Shown: positions 21,901 through 34,289 of the stretch, one piece after another | Layout of the letters: each line of letters starts with the position of its first letter | Numbering within the stretch: the first letter of the stretch is position 1 | Assembly (NCBI RefSeq): GCF_964340395.1 | Contig: NC_135550.1 | Coordinates: 23,698,176-23,762,175, forward strand | Length of the DNA stretch: 64,000 nucleotides | Origin: Glandiceps talaboti | Taxonomy: Eukaryota > Hemichordata > Enteropneusta > Spengelidae | Reading direction: 5' to 3' | Made by a program: the position numbers and the translations under genes | The notes under the pieces: generated by a model | Told to the model about the DNA's origin: nothing | The model's database searches: none | Seen by the model: the letters and a program-made list of their open reading frames with translations, nothing else

Positions 21901-24900
21901 CCACAAACAATGTTACAGAACTCGACGGTCTGCAAAACATTTCAAATCCAACACAAACAATGTTACAGAACTAGAGGGTCTGCAAAACATTTCAAATCCA
22001 CCACAAATAATGTTACAGAACTAGACGGTCTGCAAAACATTTCAAATCCACCACAAATAATGTTACAGAACTAGAGGGTCTGCAAAACATATCAAATCCA
22101 CCACAAACAATGTTACTGAACTAGAGGGTCTGCAAAACATTTCAAATCCACCACAAATAATGTTACTGAACTAGAGGGTCTGCAAAACATTTCAAATCCA
22201 CCACAAATAATGTTACTGAACTAGAGGGTCTGCAAAACATTTCAAATCCACCACAAATAATGTTACTGAACTAGAGGGTCTGCAAAACATTTCAAATCCA
22301 TCACAAACAATGTTACAGAACTCGACGGTCTGCAAATCAGTTCAAACCATCCCATGGTATTATGATTTTGTCTTCACAGGGAGAAAGTCAACAAGATAGA
22401 TGCTCTTTTAGTGAAAGGTTCACTTGAAATTCTTCAACTGAGGATAAGCAGAGCCAATTATGTCAAGTTGTATAATAAGGTATAGAAACTTGTACTCACC
22501 ATTTCAACCATTCCGTCACACTAGTAATCCAACAAGATAAGAATGGACGTGATAGTCAGAAACAACTTGTTTAATGATAAAAAAATATAAAGTGTTAGAT
22601 TCTTATAAAAATTATCAACTTTCATATAACTTGAAAACATACTTCTCTCAGCAACATATTCACAGTTCTTTCAAATATGTTACCTATGTGACACTGATTA
22701 CTGGTAATAGTTACAGCTTTTCTAATACTTTTTCCACTTTACAAATCAGCTTACATCTCAGTCCTCCTTGCTGACTTTTATTTTTAACAAAGTCACAACA
22801 TTTACAAAGTTAGAAAACTTAGAAGTATTCAATCACAGTAGAATATTGATGCTTTAGTGGGAGATCTAAAGAAATAAAGGGTCATTTTTAATGAGATTGT
22901 AACATTTCAACCTGTTTGTCTAGTTAAAACTGATGGCTACAGTGCATCAAACGCAGCCAACTATACAGCTGTTACTCTCAACATCAGAGTTTGTTGGAGC
23001 CTTAGATCTGATTGCTACCACACAGGAAGTCTTATCTCAAGAGTTAGTTGGGGTGCAGAGTTTTAGGTGAGTTTTGATGTCAGATATTTATCATCTGCAG
23101 AGTTTTAGGTGAGTTTTGATATCAAATATTGTAAGGTATGCAGTTTTAGGTGAGTTTTGATATCAAATATTGTAAGGTATGCAGTTTTAGGTGAGTTTTG
23201 ATATCAAATATTGTAAGGTATGCAGTTGTAGGTGAGTTTTGATATCAAATATTGTAAGGTATGCAGTTGTAGGTGAGTTTTGATATCAAATATTGTAAGG
23301 TATGCAGTTTTAGGTGAGTTTTGATATCAAATATTGTAAGGTATGCAGTTTTAGGTGAGTTTTGATATCAAATATTGTAAGGTATGCAGTTTTAGGTGAG
23401 TTTTGATATCAAATATTGTAAGGTATGCAGTTTTAGGTGAGTTTTGGTGTCAGATATTGTAAGGTATGCAGTTTTAGGTGAGTTTTGATATCAAATATTG
23501 TAAGGTATGCAGTTTTAGGTGAGTTTTGATATCAAATATTGTAAGGTATGCAGTTTTAGGTGAGTTTTGATATCAAATATTGTAAGGTATGCAGTTTTAG
23601 GTGAGTTTTGATATCAAATATTGTAAGGTATGCAGTTTTAGGTGAGTTTTGATATCAAATATTGTAAGGTATGCAGTTTTAGGTGAGTTTTGATATCAAA
23701 TATTGTAAGGTATGCAGTTTTAGGTGAGTTTTGGTGTCAGATATTTGTAATCTACACAGTTTTAGGCGAGTTCTGATATCAAATATTTGTAAGGTACACA
23801 GGTTTGGAGGAGTTCTGAACTCATGTGTTTTTGATGGAGGTAGCATAGGGATGCAAAATTGTTGACAAGTTCTGACTTCCAGAGTTACTAGATGTTCAAA
23901 ATTGTAGCATCTTTATATACATGCTGTGTATTTAACAACTACAGAACAGCTTGTAGTTCAATCAGACTATTGTATGTATTGATACTAAGTGATGTCTATG
24001 CATACATAGAAACATATACTATCAAATTTGGAAGAATAAATGTTTTCATGGCAAATGTGCTTGTGCATTGCTTTATGATGCGCATCCTAAAACGAAACAA
24101 CAACAAAATTTTCGAGTTTCAGTGTAAGTCCTAAACTCATCAGATTCTCTCTCACCAAAGATAAAAACATACTATGTGCCATAAGAAGGGTATCACTGTA
24201 CTGACCAACTCTCCAGTTTATTTGCTGTGATAATACATGAACATCACAGCATTATTTGATGTGCATGTCAAACATTTCTTGAATTGATTTTAGAGTCAGA
24301 CATTACCAATGTCTGAATAACCACTAACATGATGTGATATGATATACTCTACAGGCATCTTGGTTCACAGTTAGCAGAGATAGAGAAACTAATAGACAAG
24401 ATGATACAAGAAGATTTCAGTAACTACTGCATTGATGGTTTGAACAGACCGCTTGAACAGTGCAATATCTTTGAAGAGGTAAGTCATACACTTAAATCAT
24501 ATTCCATGGCACAAATATCCTCAAATTGATATTACAAGATACCGGGTTCTTTTGATGTGTAGATGATGTATTAAATACATGTACCGGTATTATTATGATT
24601 CTGTATCTTTATGTTTTTTTCTTTTAGAGTGATTAAAATCAGTATTTGTTGTGTTTTCTCCTAGGAACGGTTGAGTACAATAGTTCTAGGCATGTTGCGA
24701 CAACACAAGTTTAATTTCTTGGAGGTTTACAGAGAAGAAGCAGCTACAGCAATTAAGACAGTTGTTAAACAGGTAACTGTTGTAAATTACTAACTATTGA
24801 CATATCTGTGTTTTCAATGTTGCCATCATTTGGCCAATACTGTCACTTTAAGCATGTGAAACTAGTCAAATTTTTGGACTTATTTACTACTTTAGTATGT

Positions 24901-27900
24901 CAATTAGTTGGACTCTCAACAAAATCATTGCAGATATCAATGAAAAGGTTCAGTCAGGAGATGTTGAAAACAGTGTTGATCTTATCATTACAGTACTAAG
25001 TGCACAGTTTGTACACTAACACAATAATGTTCCTGTTCACTGTTTGTACTGTATTTGACAATAATGTGTTTTGTTAACAGACTGTGGTTGACTTTGTGGC
25101 TAGTGCTGATGACACTGATTCTGAAAACAACACAGCAAGGTGGGTCAAAGGTCAACCATGACAAAGTTCTCCTGAAGGTTCATTTTAACATTATCATATT
25201 TACATGAGTATGAGTGTGTGAGTGAGTGAGCATACAAGTGTGTGCCTGTGTGCGTGCATGTGTTTGGATGACTTCGTGACAATGCTACGTGTTGAATTGT
25301 ATCAATGAATGAAATGAAATAAAATGAAATGAAATGATAATTTTAAGTTTTGAAAGAAAATGTGAACATACATACATGTGTATTAAAGTTAAATATATGT
25401 CAAGTTGTACAGAAGACGTAATTTATGCCTTTTAAAAACCAACAGTATTAATATTATTTTCCAAGTAGTACTGGTAACAGTCTGGCTGATCAAATGAGGT
25501 CATTAAACTTTGATGAATGGATGGATCTATTTCTAAATGTCTTCTCCAATCTATTACTTGTCTTGCAAAGGATCAAGGTATGTATTGGCTTTATGGATGG
25601 ACTCTACTACTACTCACTCAGTGTTCTCCTTAAACAAAATATCATGGGCAGGTAATCTTTGTGGTCCTATGATATGGTGTAGAGTCCTCTTGTAATATCT
25701 GCATGCCTACATAGTGATAAACGTAAACTTACAGCTCAAACCACAAACAGCATTGATTGTCAGGTAATATCAAAAGAGTTGTAAACACGACTTCAGATGC
25801 CTTCAATTCAATCCTTAAAAGTCAAAGATTTATCTTCAGAAGGGAAAATTCCTTCCCAATCTTCAACTATACATAGTGGCACAGTCCCTCTATCATTGTG
25901 ATAGTGGTAATGGTGTTGTGAAAGTAATCAAGGGAGGACACTGACTCATTCCAGTATGCACCACAAAGTTGCATACTTTGTCTGCCTTGAACCAATATCA
26001 GTAGATTGAAGTTGACAAGCAGTGATAGATGTTTGAATTCTGATTAAAATAAGTTTATTGCAAGTATTAAGTTCAAAATGTAACTGGCTGACTATATTTA
26101 AGTAGTGGTTTGAATGACAGCATGTGACAGGCAACTTTGATTGCCAAATGTGAGAAATAAGTTAATGGTGTAGTTGTCAAAGGAAGATAGTAAAACTGTT
26201 CTTTGTTTATATGTAGGCTACTCTCAATGTGAAGAGAAGGGTATTGAATGCAGCTGCTGGTAAACATCACAGTCCAGAATCAACCACAGACACCTGTATA
26301 TCTCCAGCACAAGATTCTACGTAAGTAAAAGTTAGTTTAAAATGTATTGTGTGAATTTTCGTGTGGGGGTGGGGTGGGGTGGGGTGGGGGGGGGGCAGTA
26401 ATGAGTCACATCATTCTTTACCTATACTTATGGATACAGTGATTGTCAAATATTGAAAGGACTTCCTAGTGTGTAGATAGAGTATGTGACATGACAAGGG
26501 ATATGTCAAACATTTAGCATGAGCTTGTCTTTGAATGTAGCACAGTGATCTAAACCAGGGCATGTTTTCAAGTAAAGCAGTTATGCAATCTTCATTGTCT
26601 ATAATGTATAGTCTTATTTTGTTGATACATGTTATTTTTTCACAGAGAAACATTGGGAGATGTATTGATAGACAGTATAGAGTATAATAAACTATGTACC
26701 AATCTGAGAGAGTTATTATGTTTTCTTTGTGACTATGCCAATGATCGATGTGTTAAACTATTGCTTGCAAGAAGTAAGGTAAGTACATATGTTGATATAC
26801 TGTGTAGATTACTGGGAAGGTTCACTGTATATGGTCATCATAATGTGTAGTTCTATGTTATCATAAACCTTTACGAACATCTTCATCTACTAAAATTAGA
26901 ATGTTTCAGTTCATGAAAAAAAATGAAAATAATGACAGGTTGTCACTAAGTTGTTATACACAGTAATGGAATTGAAAGTAAATGCTGATAACTATTGCAG
27001 GGAGTCTAAATTTGTGTATGGAAAATAATGAAGAATGTGTTTTTTGGAGAAGAGGATCAACGTGATATAGTTTTCATTGTAAATTCAATATAATATGTAT
27101 ATATCATATTCTCTTTCATTTCATTCTTAGTTTTTAATTTTTATCTATTTATATCTTGTCATGTGATCAATATCAAGAACAATTGAAACTAGCAACATTT
27201 CCATATAACATGCCAACTTTAAAAATGATTTCTTTCCTGTTCTGACAGATTTGAATTAATTTTGTTTGCGAAGTTATTGTGATATCTACTATATTAAAAT
27301 GTTTTTATATTGTAATGGGGATGAAGTGTCGTTTATAAATTTATATTTTTTTACTTCGTAGTTTAATTTTATGTATTATTACAAGGTTAGTTACTTTTTC
27401 AATAGCTAGGGCTGTGAGACATTTCTGTTTATCATTTGAACGCAGGATGGATTTCTTGAGAAATTAAGTTCCACAGAATTCCTTGATTTATCCCGTGCAA
27501 TAGAGCAGTTTGTCAGTGACTGTGAAGCTGTCTGTGGTAGGAGGAGTACTTCACTACGAGGATGTCTACAAAATCAGGTGAACTTTGACCCATTGCTACC
27601 TTTGACCTCATTTATATATGCTTCAGTGTCACTGTTAAACAGTACAGTGTAATAAGTCAATACGTGAGGGCCAGTGTGGATACTGTGGGTATTTTTACTA
27701 ATGCTTGAAGTTGCCATGTTTCTGCTGCAGATAACATTGTAAACATTCATACAAATACCCCCAGTATGCAACACTAGTATTCATACATTATTGGGTATTG
27801 TTATGCTACAATGATTGTCTGAGTAGCCTCTCCCCTAATTTGAGCTGTTTTGAAAACATTTATCAGTCATTCAAATGCCCATCCCAGTTGGTTAAAGCTT

Positions 27901-28211
27901 CTATGATAAAGAAATGAGAATATTTGAAATTTTTATTCAAGGAAATGAACTAAGGTATTTATATTTCAAGTGTGGATCTTAATAAATGTAATCATGTAGA
28001 GATATACGGGACCTAATGATAAAAAATGAGTGTAGATTTATAGATGAAATATTCTATCACTATGTCTGTTTCAGGCTTCCAAATTTGTAAATAGGTTCCA
28101 TGAAGAAAGGAAAACCAAACTGAGGTAAAGTGATGAAGTTTACTGTACCACATTACATGATACAGTCATTGACTGCTATCAGTCTTTGTAATGTGCACTA
28201 GAGTGATGTCT

Positions 28212-28301
<90 letters not shown>

Positions 28302-31300
28302 ACGTGTGTCAGTTTTGAAATTCATACAGCAAAATAGGTGTTGCCATTGTATGCTCTTATGCATTTACTCAATACTACATATTGTGATTGAAAATTATGA
28401 AGTGTTGTTTTCTTTATTCAAAGTTTAATTTTAGAGAGTGAAAGATGGAAACAGACAGATGTGCCAGCTGGGTTTCAAGACTTGGTCAATGCAATAGCAG
28501 TCAATGGTAAGTTTCTACTCTCTACACAGGTTGGAATAAATGAACCGCAATGGATGTGTACAAACTATCCAACTGTCAATACTATTTTAAATCATGTAAG
28601 TATTCAAACATGTGATAACTACAGTAGACTTTTATCATGCAGAAAGTTATCAAATCTGTAATTAGATGCTGCTGTCTACAAATATGAAATTTAGAAAGAT
28701 TGACAGATTTCTTACAATGGCTGTATTTATGAAAGCTTTGTTATTATAATCTTATTTCAGGTAATCTCAGTGAAGCTTATGTAACGAAGTCTGACACAGG
28801 TATGTCATTGTTTGAAAGTGAGGATATTTATTAACTGTGTCTATGTTACAGAAAGGTACAGTACAAATCATCTAAGCAAGGGGAGGGGAGTTATTTGGAA
28901 ATATAACACAAGGATAACATTATGACAAAAATCAAATTGCAACTTGTAACACAGACCAGTATGATTTCTGTAGTGTAATGATAGAAACCTGATGCCAAGG
29001 GTCCTGTGTGAAATACCTGGTAGGTGCAAAGATTGTCTTCATCATAATTATATATGTATTAGAACATTCGATACTGTCTTACAGGGGATGTGATTATGGT
29101 ACTTCTTGGTCATCACCATGTTAAAATTCTTTGTATGTTATTTTATGTTCAACCATCTAGGGTCCGAAGAACGCAAACCATCTGATTACCTTGAAATCAA
29201 TGGTCAAAGATATGCTGTAGTTGGGTAAGTACACTTCACTGATAAAGTTTTCAAAATAACCAAGAATCTAGCCATGCTGTGTGTCTGTCGGTATGAATAA
29301 TAACAACATATGTAATCAATATATATTAATAATGAATAAATGCTCTTGATTATTTAAGGAAGTATTTTTTATTTTGTGAGAGAGACTGGGTAATGTTAGA
29401 GATATGGAGTGATGATGGAAATTGAAGGAATAGTAATCAATTCCATATGTATAAAGAAAAAGATATTTTATTTTACAGGACTGTTTTATTACTGTTAAAA
29501 ATGATACTGGAATACTGTCAGTGTTTAGATGATATGCCTTCAGCCATTCCTGATATTCTTACAAGATTAGTAGAAATTTTACAGGTGAGCTGTAAATTAT
29601 AATTTGTTGTCCTTTTGCTAGCCTTATCACATATATCCTTCCAATGCAATGGTTTTGTTGATAAAAAAATACAGCACTGAACTAAGGCGTAAAAAATAGT
29701 GTGGTTCCGATTACATTCAATTTTCAAATTGATGGGGTAGGTAGATTTTTTATTTTTCATTTATTTTTTTATTTTATTTTTTTTTATTTTTTCATGTGTG
29801 AGTGTCTAGTTCAGGTTTTCCATCGTTTTCTAAATGATCTCTGTGTTGTTTATTTCTCTTTCTGCACTCACTATTTCTTGCAAGACTTCACACGATTTTC
29901 GCAATTTTATTATTATTTTTCTTGAATACGTAAAAAAAAGTTTAGGGTTGGCGTGAAAAACTAGGTGGAGTTGGGTAACCGGAACCACACAACTTTTTTT
30001 ATTTGGCCAAAGGAGAAACAGAATTATGAAATGTGCAATGTATCCTGATTCTGTTGTGTTGAAAACATTCAAAATTTAATATTCATAAATTACACTTGTG
30101 CAGTTTTGATTATAATATTTCACTCACCAACAATTTTTTTATTTAGTCAATAAATTCTGATGAGCTCAGGATTTTGTCACTCCTCAATTTCGACTCATAG
30201 TGACAAAACCCCTTAGGTCAGTCATACTTTCCTTGGCTGAATGAAAAGAAAAAACATAGGAAATGATATCTTATCATACCGTGCTTATTGTTACTAGACA
30301 TTTACTGTAACACAGACTCATGTAATATTTCTTCAATATTGTGTTTTCTTTCCATAGAATTTTAATTCAAGAACTTGTCAACTTGTACTTGGAGCTGGTG
30401 CATTACAGTTAGTGGGACTCAAAACAATTACAACCAAAAACTTAGGTAAGATATTAGATTATTAAAATCCAATGAAATCAACATGGCATATCGTCATTTG
30501 TTTGCTCGGAAATTAACATATTATATTGTCGGTTATTTGATCTTCCAATTATATATATTTACAAGTAAGTATATGTTGCAATATCAGTTGTTCATACAAG
30601 GGAAGATGGTCATATACCTTTTTTCTTATCAACATTTACAATGTACCTTCAAAACTGAGCAAAAGTGTCACTGATCACTGGTTTGGTTTCTTTCATGACA
30701 GCGTTAGCATCAAGATGTCTACAGTTAGTGGCTTATTACATTCCATACATCAAAACTCACTTTCAGGAGAGATTACAGCCCAAACAGCTCATCATGCTGA
30801 AAAACTTTGATAAAATTTTAAAGGTAGGTTGTAGTTTCATAGACTTTCCAGTGTATGACAATGTTGTGGTAATGATTTTGGTCCAGATATAGGATGGTTG
30901 ATATAGATCTTATTAGTTGAAGTTGTGTTTTTAAAAAAGGTTTAGAGGACCTGTGATCTCATGACATTTTGAGTACATGCCAGCTGTATGACAGAAGTCA
31001 GTCCACACAAAAGATATCTCACCTATACAGATTTGTATTACAAGCTTCAATATACAAATGCTATGTTTGAGATAGGCAAGTGAGGCAAATATTGGCCACT
31101 GGAAATATACATGAAAAGGTAGCATACAGTAAAGAATTTAGATATTACAAGAGACTCAACATAAATATCATAATTGACAGAAATCATTATTCATCTCACA
31201 TTATGATATACAGTAGATATTCATGCTGTATTTGATAAAAATATTACAACCCTCACATAGACAATGCTCCTTCCAATCAGGAGGATATTTGCCCTCATCA

Positions 31301-32397
31301 TTTTGAACAGTGTACAATGACATTCTGGTTCCAATGAATCATGTCCAAATGACAACAGTAACAATCAACATCAGAAATGATTTCTTTCTTACTTTTATTA
31401 TGACTTGTTATTGTCATTTCATTAGGATTACAATGATCATGTACAAGAAATTTCAAGTAAACTGGTGGCAATTATGGACAGTTGTTTTGAGAAGCACTTG
31501 TCAAAGGTTAGTCCTTAATAATACTCTGTACTTGTGTCACTATGCATATAAATGTAAGTGTACATTTTGTTTTGAAATTTGCCACCTCTTTTGATCAAAT
31601 ACATGATATATATATTATATTCAATATAATTGTAAATGATGTTATTAAGTTAAGCATACTTGGTTAATGCAAACTCCATCATGGTTGGAAACCAATGCAG
31701 TTTTGGCCAATGGCAATTGAATCTTTTGGCTCAGATTATGAACATCGCAGAACCAGTGACATAGACCCATGTTGCTGTGACATAGAGCAACCAGGGTATA
31801 AATCCCATATTTTTTGTTTGAACACATTCAACTTATTTTGCCTGAGGTATAATCCACTATGTTTTTATCTGTTACAGTGGGAAGTGAAGGCACCAGTTCC
31901 ATCAGCATCATTCCGTGCAATCTGTAAACAAATTTATAAATTACATGAAGCCATTATAGATCTTTTACCACCTGAACAAATCAAAGTAAGCATCTGATAT
32001 TTTTGTGTGAAATACCTTGTTCTTTTTTAAGATATTATTTATAAGATAATGAACCATATATTGAATTAGATACAGACATTTATCATTGGATTACAGTTGT
32101 ACATCTTTTAATATATTGATGTTAATTGTCATACAGATTCTATATGAACATGTCCATTGATTTCATTTCATTGCTACAAGTTTAAAGTTTGAAAACAAAA
32201 TTTTACTCCAAGCTCATTTTCTGTGCAATGAAAATTTAAATGTATTTTGATTAGTGCAAATCTTTCATTGTAGGTATTATTTATGAGAATCAATGTGTCT
32301 TTCAAAGAGCATTTACGTCAGCAGTTGATTAAATTATGTGTAACTAATGATGGAGGGCCACAACATGGGTGAGTTCATTCTATTTGTTAATATGTAT

Positions 32398-32467
<70 letters not shown>

Positions 32468-33164
32468 TATGTATGTGCATGCTTGTGTGTGTGCATATGC
32501 ATGTGTGTGACAATGTGTATGATAGTTGAGAAGTATGTCATGGTTTGCATGAGGTGCATATGCGAATATACATCAAAAAATGTATGCCTCCCCAATTTCC
32601 TAGAGTAAAAAAATTATACATTAGCAGTCAGGGTGAATTTTAAATTATGTAAGATATATTTCATTGGTAGTCTTTTCACACCTGAATACAATGTTCAAAC
32701 ATAAGCCACCACTCTATGTTTAGATTTCATGTACTTTGTTAAAGTTACATCATGAAATTTAAAATTTCAATGTTCAAAGTGAATCACATACAGATGGACA
32801 CCACTGCTTCATTTCACATGCTATCAGTACATGTATTTTGAATAATAATATGAATTTTCAAATATTTGTACTCCTGAGACACACCCATATTTTGCAGGAA
32901 TTATTTAGATACATGTATGTTGTAGTGTGGAAATTGCTAGTACTCATTTTGACAGTTTATAATTGTTTTCACCATAAATAAGAACAACTAATGAAAATAA
33001 AAAAGATAACTGATATAAAGATGAATGACCTCATCTAACACAATACCTTCATTTCTTTCAGATTGGTCACCTCAGATTTGGTATTTTATACAGAAAACTT
33101 GAAGACATTGAGTTGTTTGGAAGATTTAGTGGACAATATGGATGCTATTTGGGTAAATAGCTAA
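15925..33164 (+). CDS. VPS54: VPS54, GARP complex subunit (26 coding exons)
   Basis: Encodes the VPS54 subunit of GARP (with VPS51, 52 and 53), which tethers endosome-derived vesicles to the trans-Golgi network. Exons: 15925-16210, 19071-19333, 19852-19942, 20160-20194, 20654-20785, 21165-21307, 22380-22479, 22924-23066, 24355-24478, 24665-24772, 25081-25139, 25466-25577, 26217-26320, 26646-26778, 27446-27577, 28075-28124, 28424-28506, 28761-28799, 29161-29224, 29479-29584, 30358-30445, 30702-30823, 31426-31506, 31878-31985, 32274-32368, 33062-33164. All have GT/AG ends and phases join to 967 residues (human about 977). Landmarks: two C2H2-like modules (C29, C32, H46, H51; C61, C69, H85, H89), DRWTVYHS near 119, DKSKVDLEQVPK near 214, SEFVGALDLIATTQEVL in exon 8, ERWKQTDVP in exon 17, WEVKAPVPSASFR in exon 24. 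ATG 15925 (A at -3, G at +4; protein starts MASS) is preferred over the weaker in-frame ATG 15913. Exon 1 and the 13-codon exon 18 are the least conserved. Regulation may involve the upstream ORFs. Confidence 0.93.
16774..17761. mobile_element. Foldback-like element in VPS54 intron 1, 8-bp target duplication
   Basis: The left side carries about seven tandem 21-bp units (CAACTCGGCCCATTTACATG, 16784-16935). The right side carries the same core inverted (GGGCCGAGTTGG, 17620-17755). Both outer ends are CCAACTCGGCCCATT-type inverted repeats, and ATTAATAC flanks the whole block at 16766-16773 and 17762-17769. An 8-bp duplication is typical of hAT and some related DNA transposons. The centre (16936-17619) has no transposase frame, so it is non-autonomous. 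The open frames 17566-17911 are products of the repeat. Confidence 0.65.
21329..22349 (+). repeat. 50-bp minisatellite filling VPS54 intron 6
   Basis: About 20 copies of a 50-bp unit (AATGTTACAGAACTAGAGGG, then TCTGCAAAACATTTCAAATC and CACCACAAAT). The array starts about 20 bases after the exon 6 donor and stops about 30 bases before the exon 7 acceptor, so nearly the whole 1,072-base intron is satellite. Between 21472 and 21968 three-unit blocks recur every 149 bases (AACTCGACGG or AACTTGATGG at 21472, 21621, 21770, 21919), a higher-order repeat. Each unit contains TGTTACAG, which resembles a 3' splice site. Confidence 0.92.
23067..23810 (+). repeat. 41-bp minisatellite carrying repeated 5' splice sites, VPS54 intron 8
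   Basis: The array starts exactly at the exon 8 donor. Its unit ends TTTTAG and restarts GTGAGTTTTGAT, which is the exon 8 end and intron 8 start. TTTTAGGTGAGT occurs 17 times: at the true donor (GT at 23067), at 23109, then every 41 bases to 23724. A degraded copy with GC in place of GT is at 23766. The first intronic unit is 42 bases and keeps the exonic GCAGAGTTTTAG. All other units lost two bases to TGCAGTTTTAG. Confidence 0.93.
26362..26396 (+). repeat. G-rich tract in VPS54 intron 13
   Basis: Repeated GGGGT units followed by a run of ten G lie in the sense strand, about 45 bases after the exon 13 donor. The sequence could form a G-quadruplex in DNA or pre-mRNA. Confidence 0.7.
28217..28301. 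repeat. (TG)n microsatellite in VPS54 intron 16
   Basis: About 42 TG units. Confidence 0.95.
29699..29990. mobile_element. MITE in VPS54 intron 20
   Basis: The block starts GTGTGGTTCCGATTAC and ends with the inverted form (GTAACCGGAACCACAC), giving 16-bp terminal inverted repeats with one mismatch. The inside is T-rich with no coding capacity. No clear target duplication is seen beside the AT-rich flanks. It is a non-autonomous DNA transposon by structure; superfamily unknown. Confidence 0.65.
32400..32463. repeat. (TG)n microsatellite in VPS54 intron 25
   Basis: About 31 TG units starting about 30 bases after the exon 25 donor. Confidence 0.95.
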
Positions 33165-33360
33165 CACTTTGTGACTCCCACTGGACGTCCCATATGGACG
33201 TTATCTGCGTAAATAACTAACACTTCGTAAAACCGGATGAACAATATGGATGCTATGATGGACAATGTGGACATTGTCTGGGCACGCGACACCTGACGAA
33301 CAATATGGATGCTATTGTTATCTGAGCAGATAGCTAACACTTTGTGACACTCGGACAATG
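33128..33360 (+). repeat. Repeats derived from the VPS54 stop-codon region
   Basis: The end of the last coding exon (ACAATATGGATGCTAT, then GGGTAAATAGCTAACACTTT) recurs about four times downstream with drift: near 33190-33230, 33240-33280 and 33299-33350. The coding copy is the first unit, and the later copies lie in the 3' UTR. Confidence 0.75.
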
Positions 33361-34280
33361 CAATGGAAAATGGTAGCAACAGCTATCGATTTGAAGATAT
33401 GATAACCATGACTACAGTAACTACGTTGATAGTCTGGAATCCATGCTATGTTTCATTCATCACCATTGTCTTCATCATTACCATAGCAACCTTTATAGAA
33501 CCACTTCAATGTGCATCACCAAGGATTGCATTGATTGTGAAATAAGCAAATGTCTCAGTTGTCAAATACACGTACATGTATACATTTTGTGATGTATTGA
33601 GTAATGGTTTTATCACCGTAACTAACCATAGCATATCATAGTAATGAAAGTGAAGGTTTACTCCATTTTATATACTTACTGAAATCAATAGGCAAATTTT
33701 GTTTTTAGGTATTAGGTAAAATGGGATGAAGGTGGTGGATGGCTGAGTGCCAAAACCCATTCTGCTTATCTATTATAATTTACTTACTAATAAACAAATC
33801 TACTCAGTAAACCTTGACACTTTGTGTACAGAATGACAACATTGCATGAACTTGACTGCCATGTTATAACTGTTGTATATTATGCCATGGATTCCAGGCT
33901 ATATAACCATGATGTACCAATACATTATATGGGACCGTACAAATGCAAGACAACCCCAGTTGTTTGATCAAATTTGGCTTGTACCTTGTCAGTAATATAT
34001 TTCTTTACAACCAGACACTATTTACCTCAACTTGTGTTGGTGTGTGCTGATGGATTTTATAACCTCAGAGAAATGCTTAATTTTATGTTCCCTGTCATGT
34101 ATTAGTTTACAATAGCATAAATTGTAACATATATTTCAACTAAATAAGCATAACTGTAACATGTATTTCAACTAAATCAGTTATGGTAAACTAAGATGGT
34201 ACTGTATCGCAAATTTTGAGTGTGGTCTTTAGTATAACTGTTGCAATGTAAATTTCCTGAGAAAACATCACCTCAAGAAA
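33165..34280. other. Probable VPS54 3' UTR and spacer
   Basis: No gene is seen. AATAAA at 33789-33794, about 625 bases after the VPS54 stop, is the nearest canonical poly-A signal that I found, but an earlier variant signal could be used. Confidence 0.35.
33789..33794 (+). terminator. Candidate VPS54 polyadenylation signal
   Basis: Canonical AATAAA in the sense strand, about 625 bases after the stop. Use is unproven. Confidence 0.3.
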
Positions 34281-34289
34281 GTTTTGAAT

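Noticed and set aside
23067-23770. Recursive splice sites (AG directly before GTGAGT in each unit)
   Set aside because: The polypyrimidine tract before each TTTTAG is short and weak, and the exon-derived origin explains the AG/GT junction; kept only as part of the donor-array finding.
28179-28428. Cys-Val and Thr-His repeat frames
   Set aside because: Translation of (TG)n; the same holds for 32347-32608 and, with GTAT units, 48438-48898.
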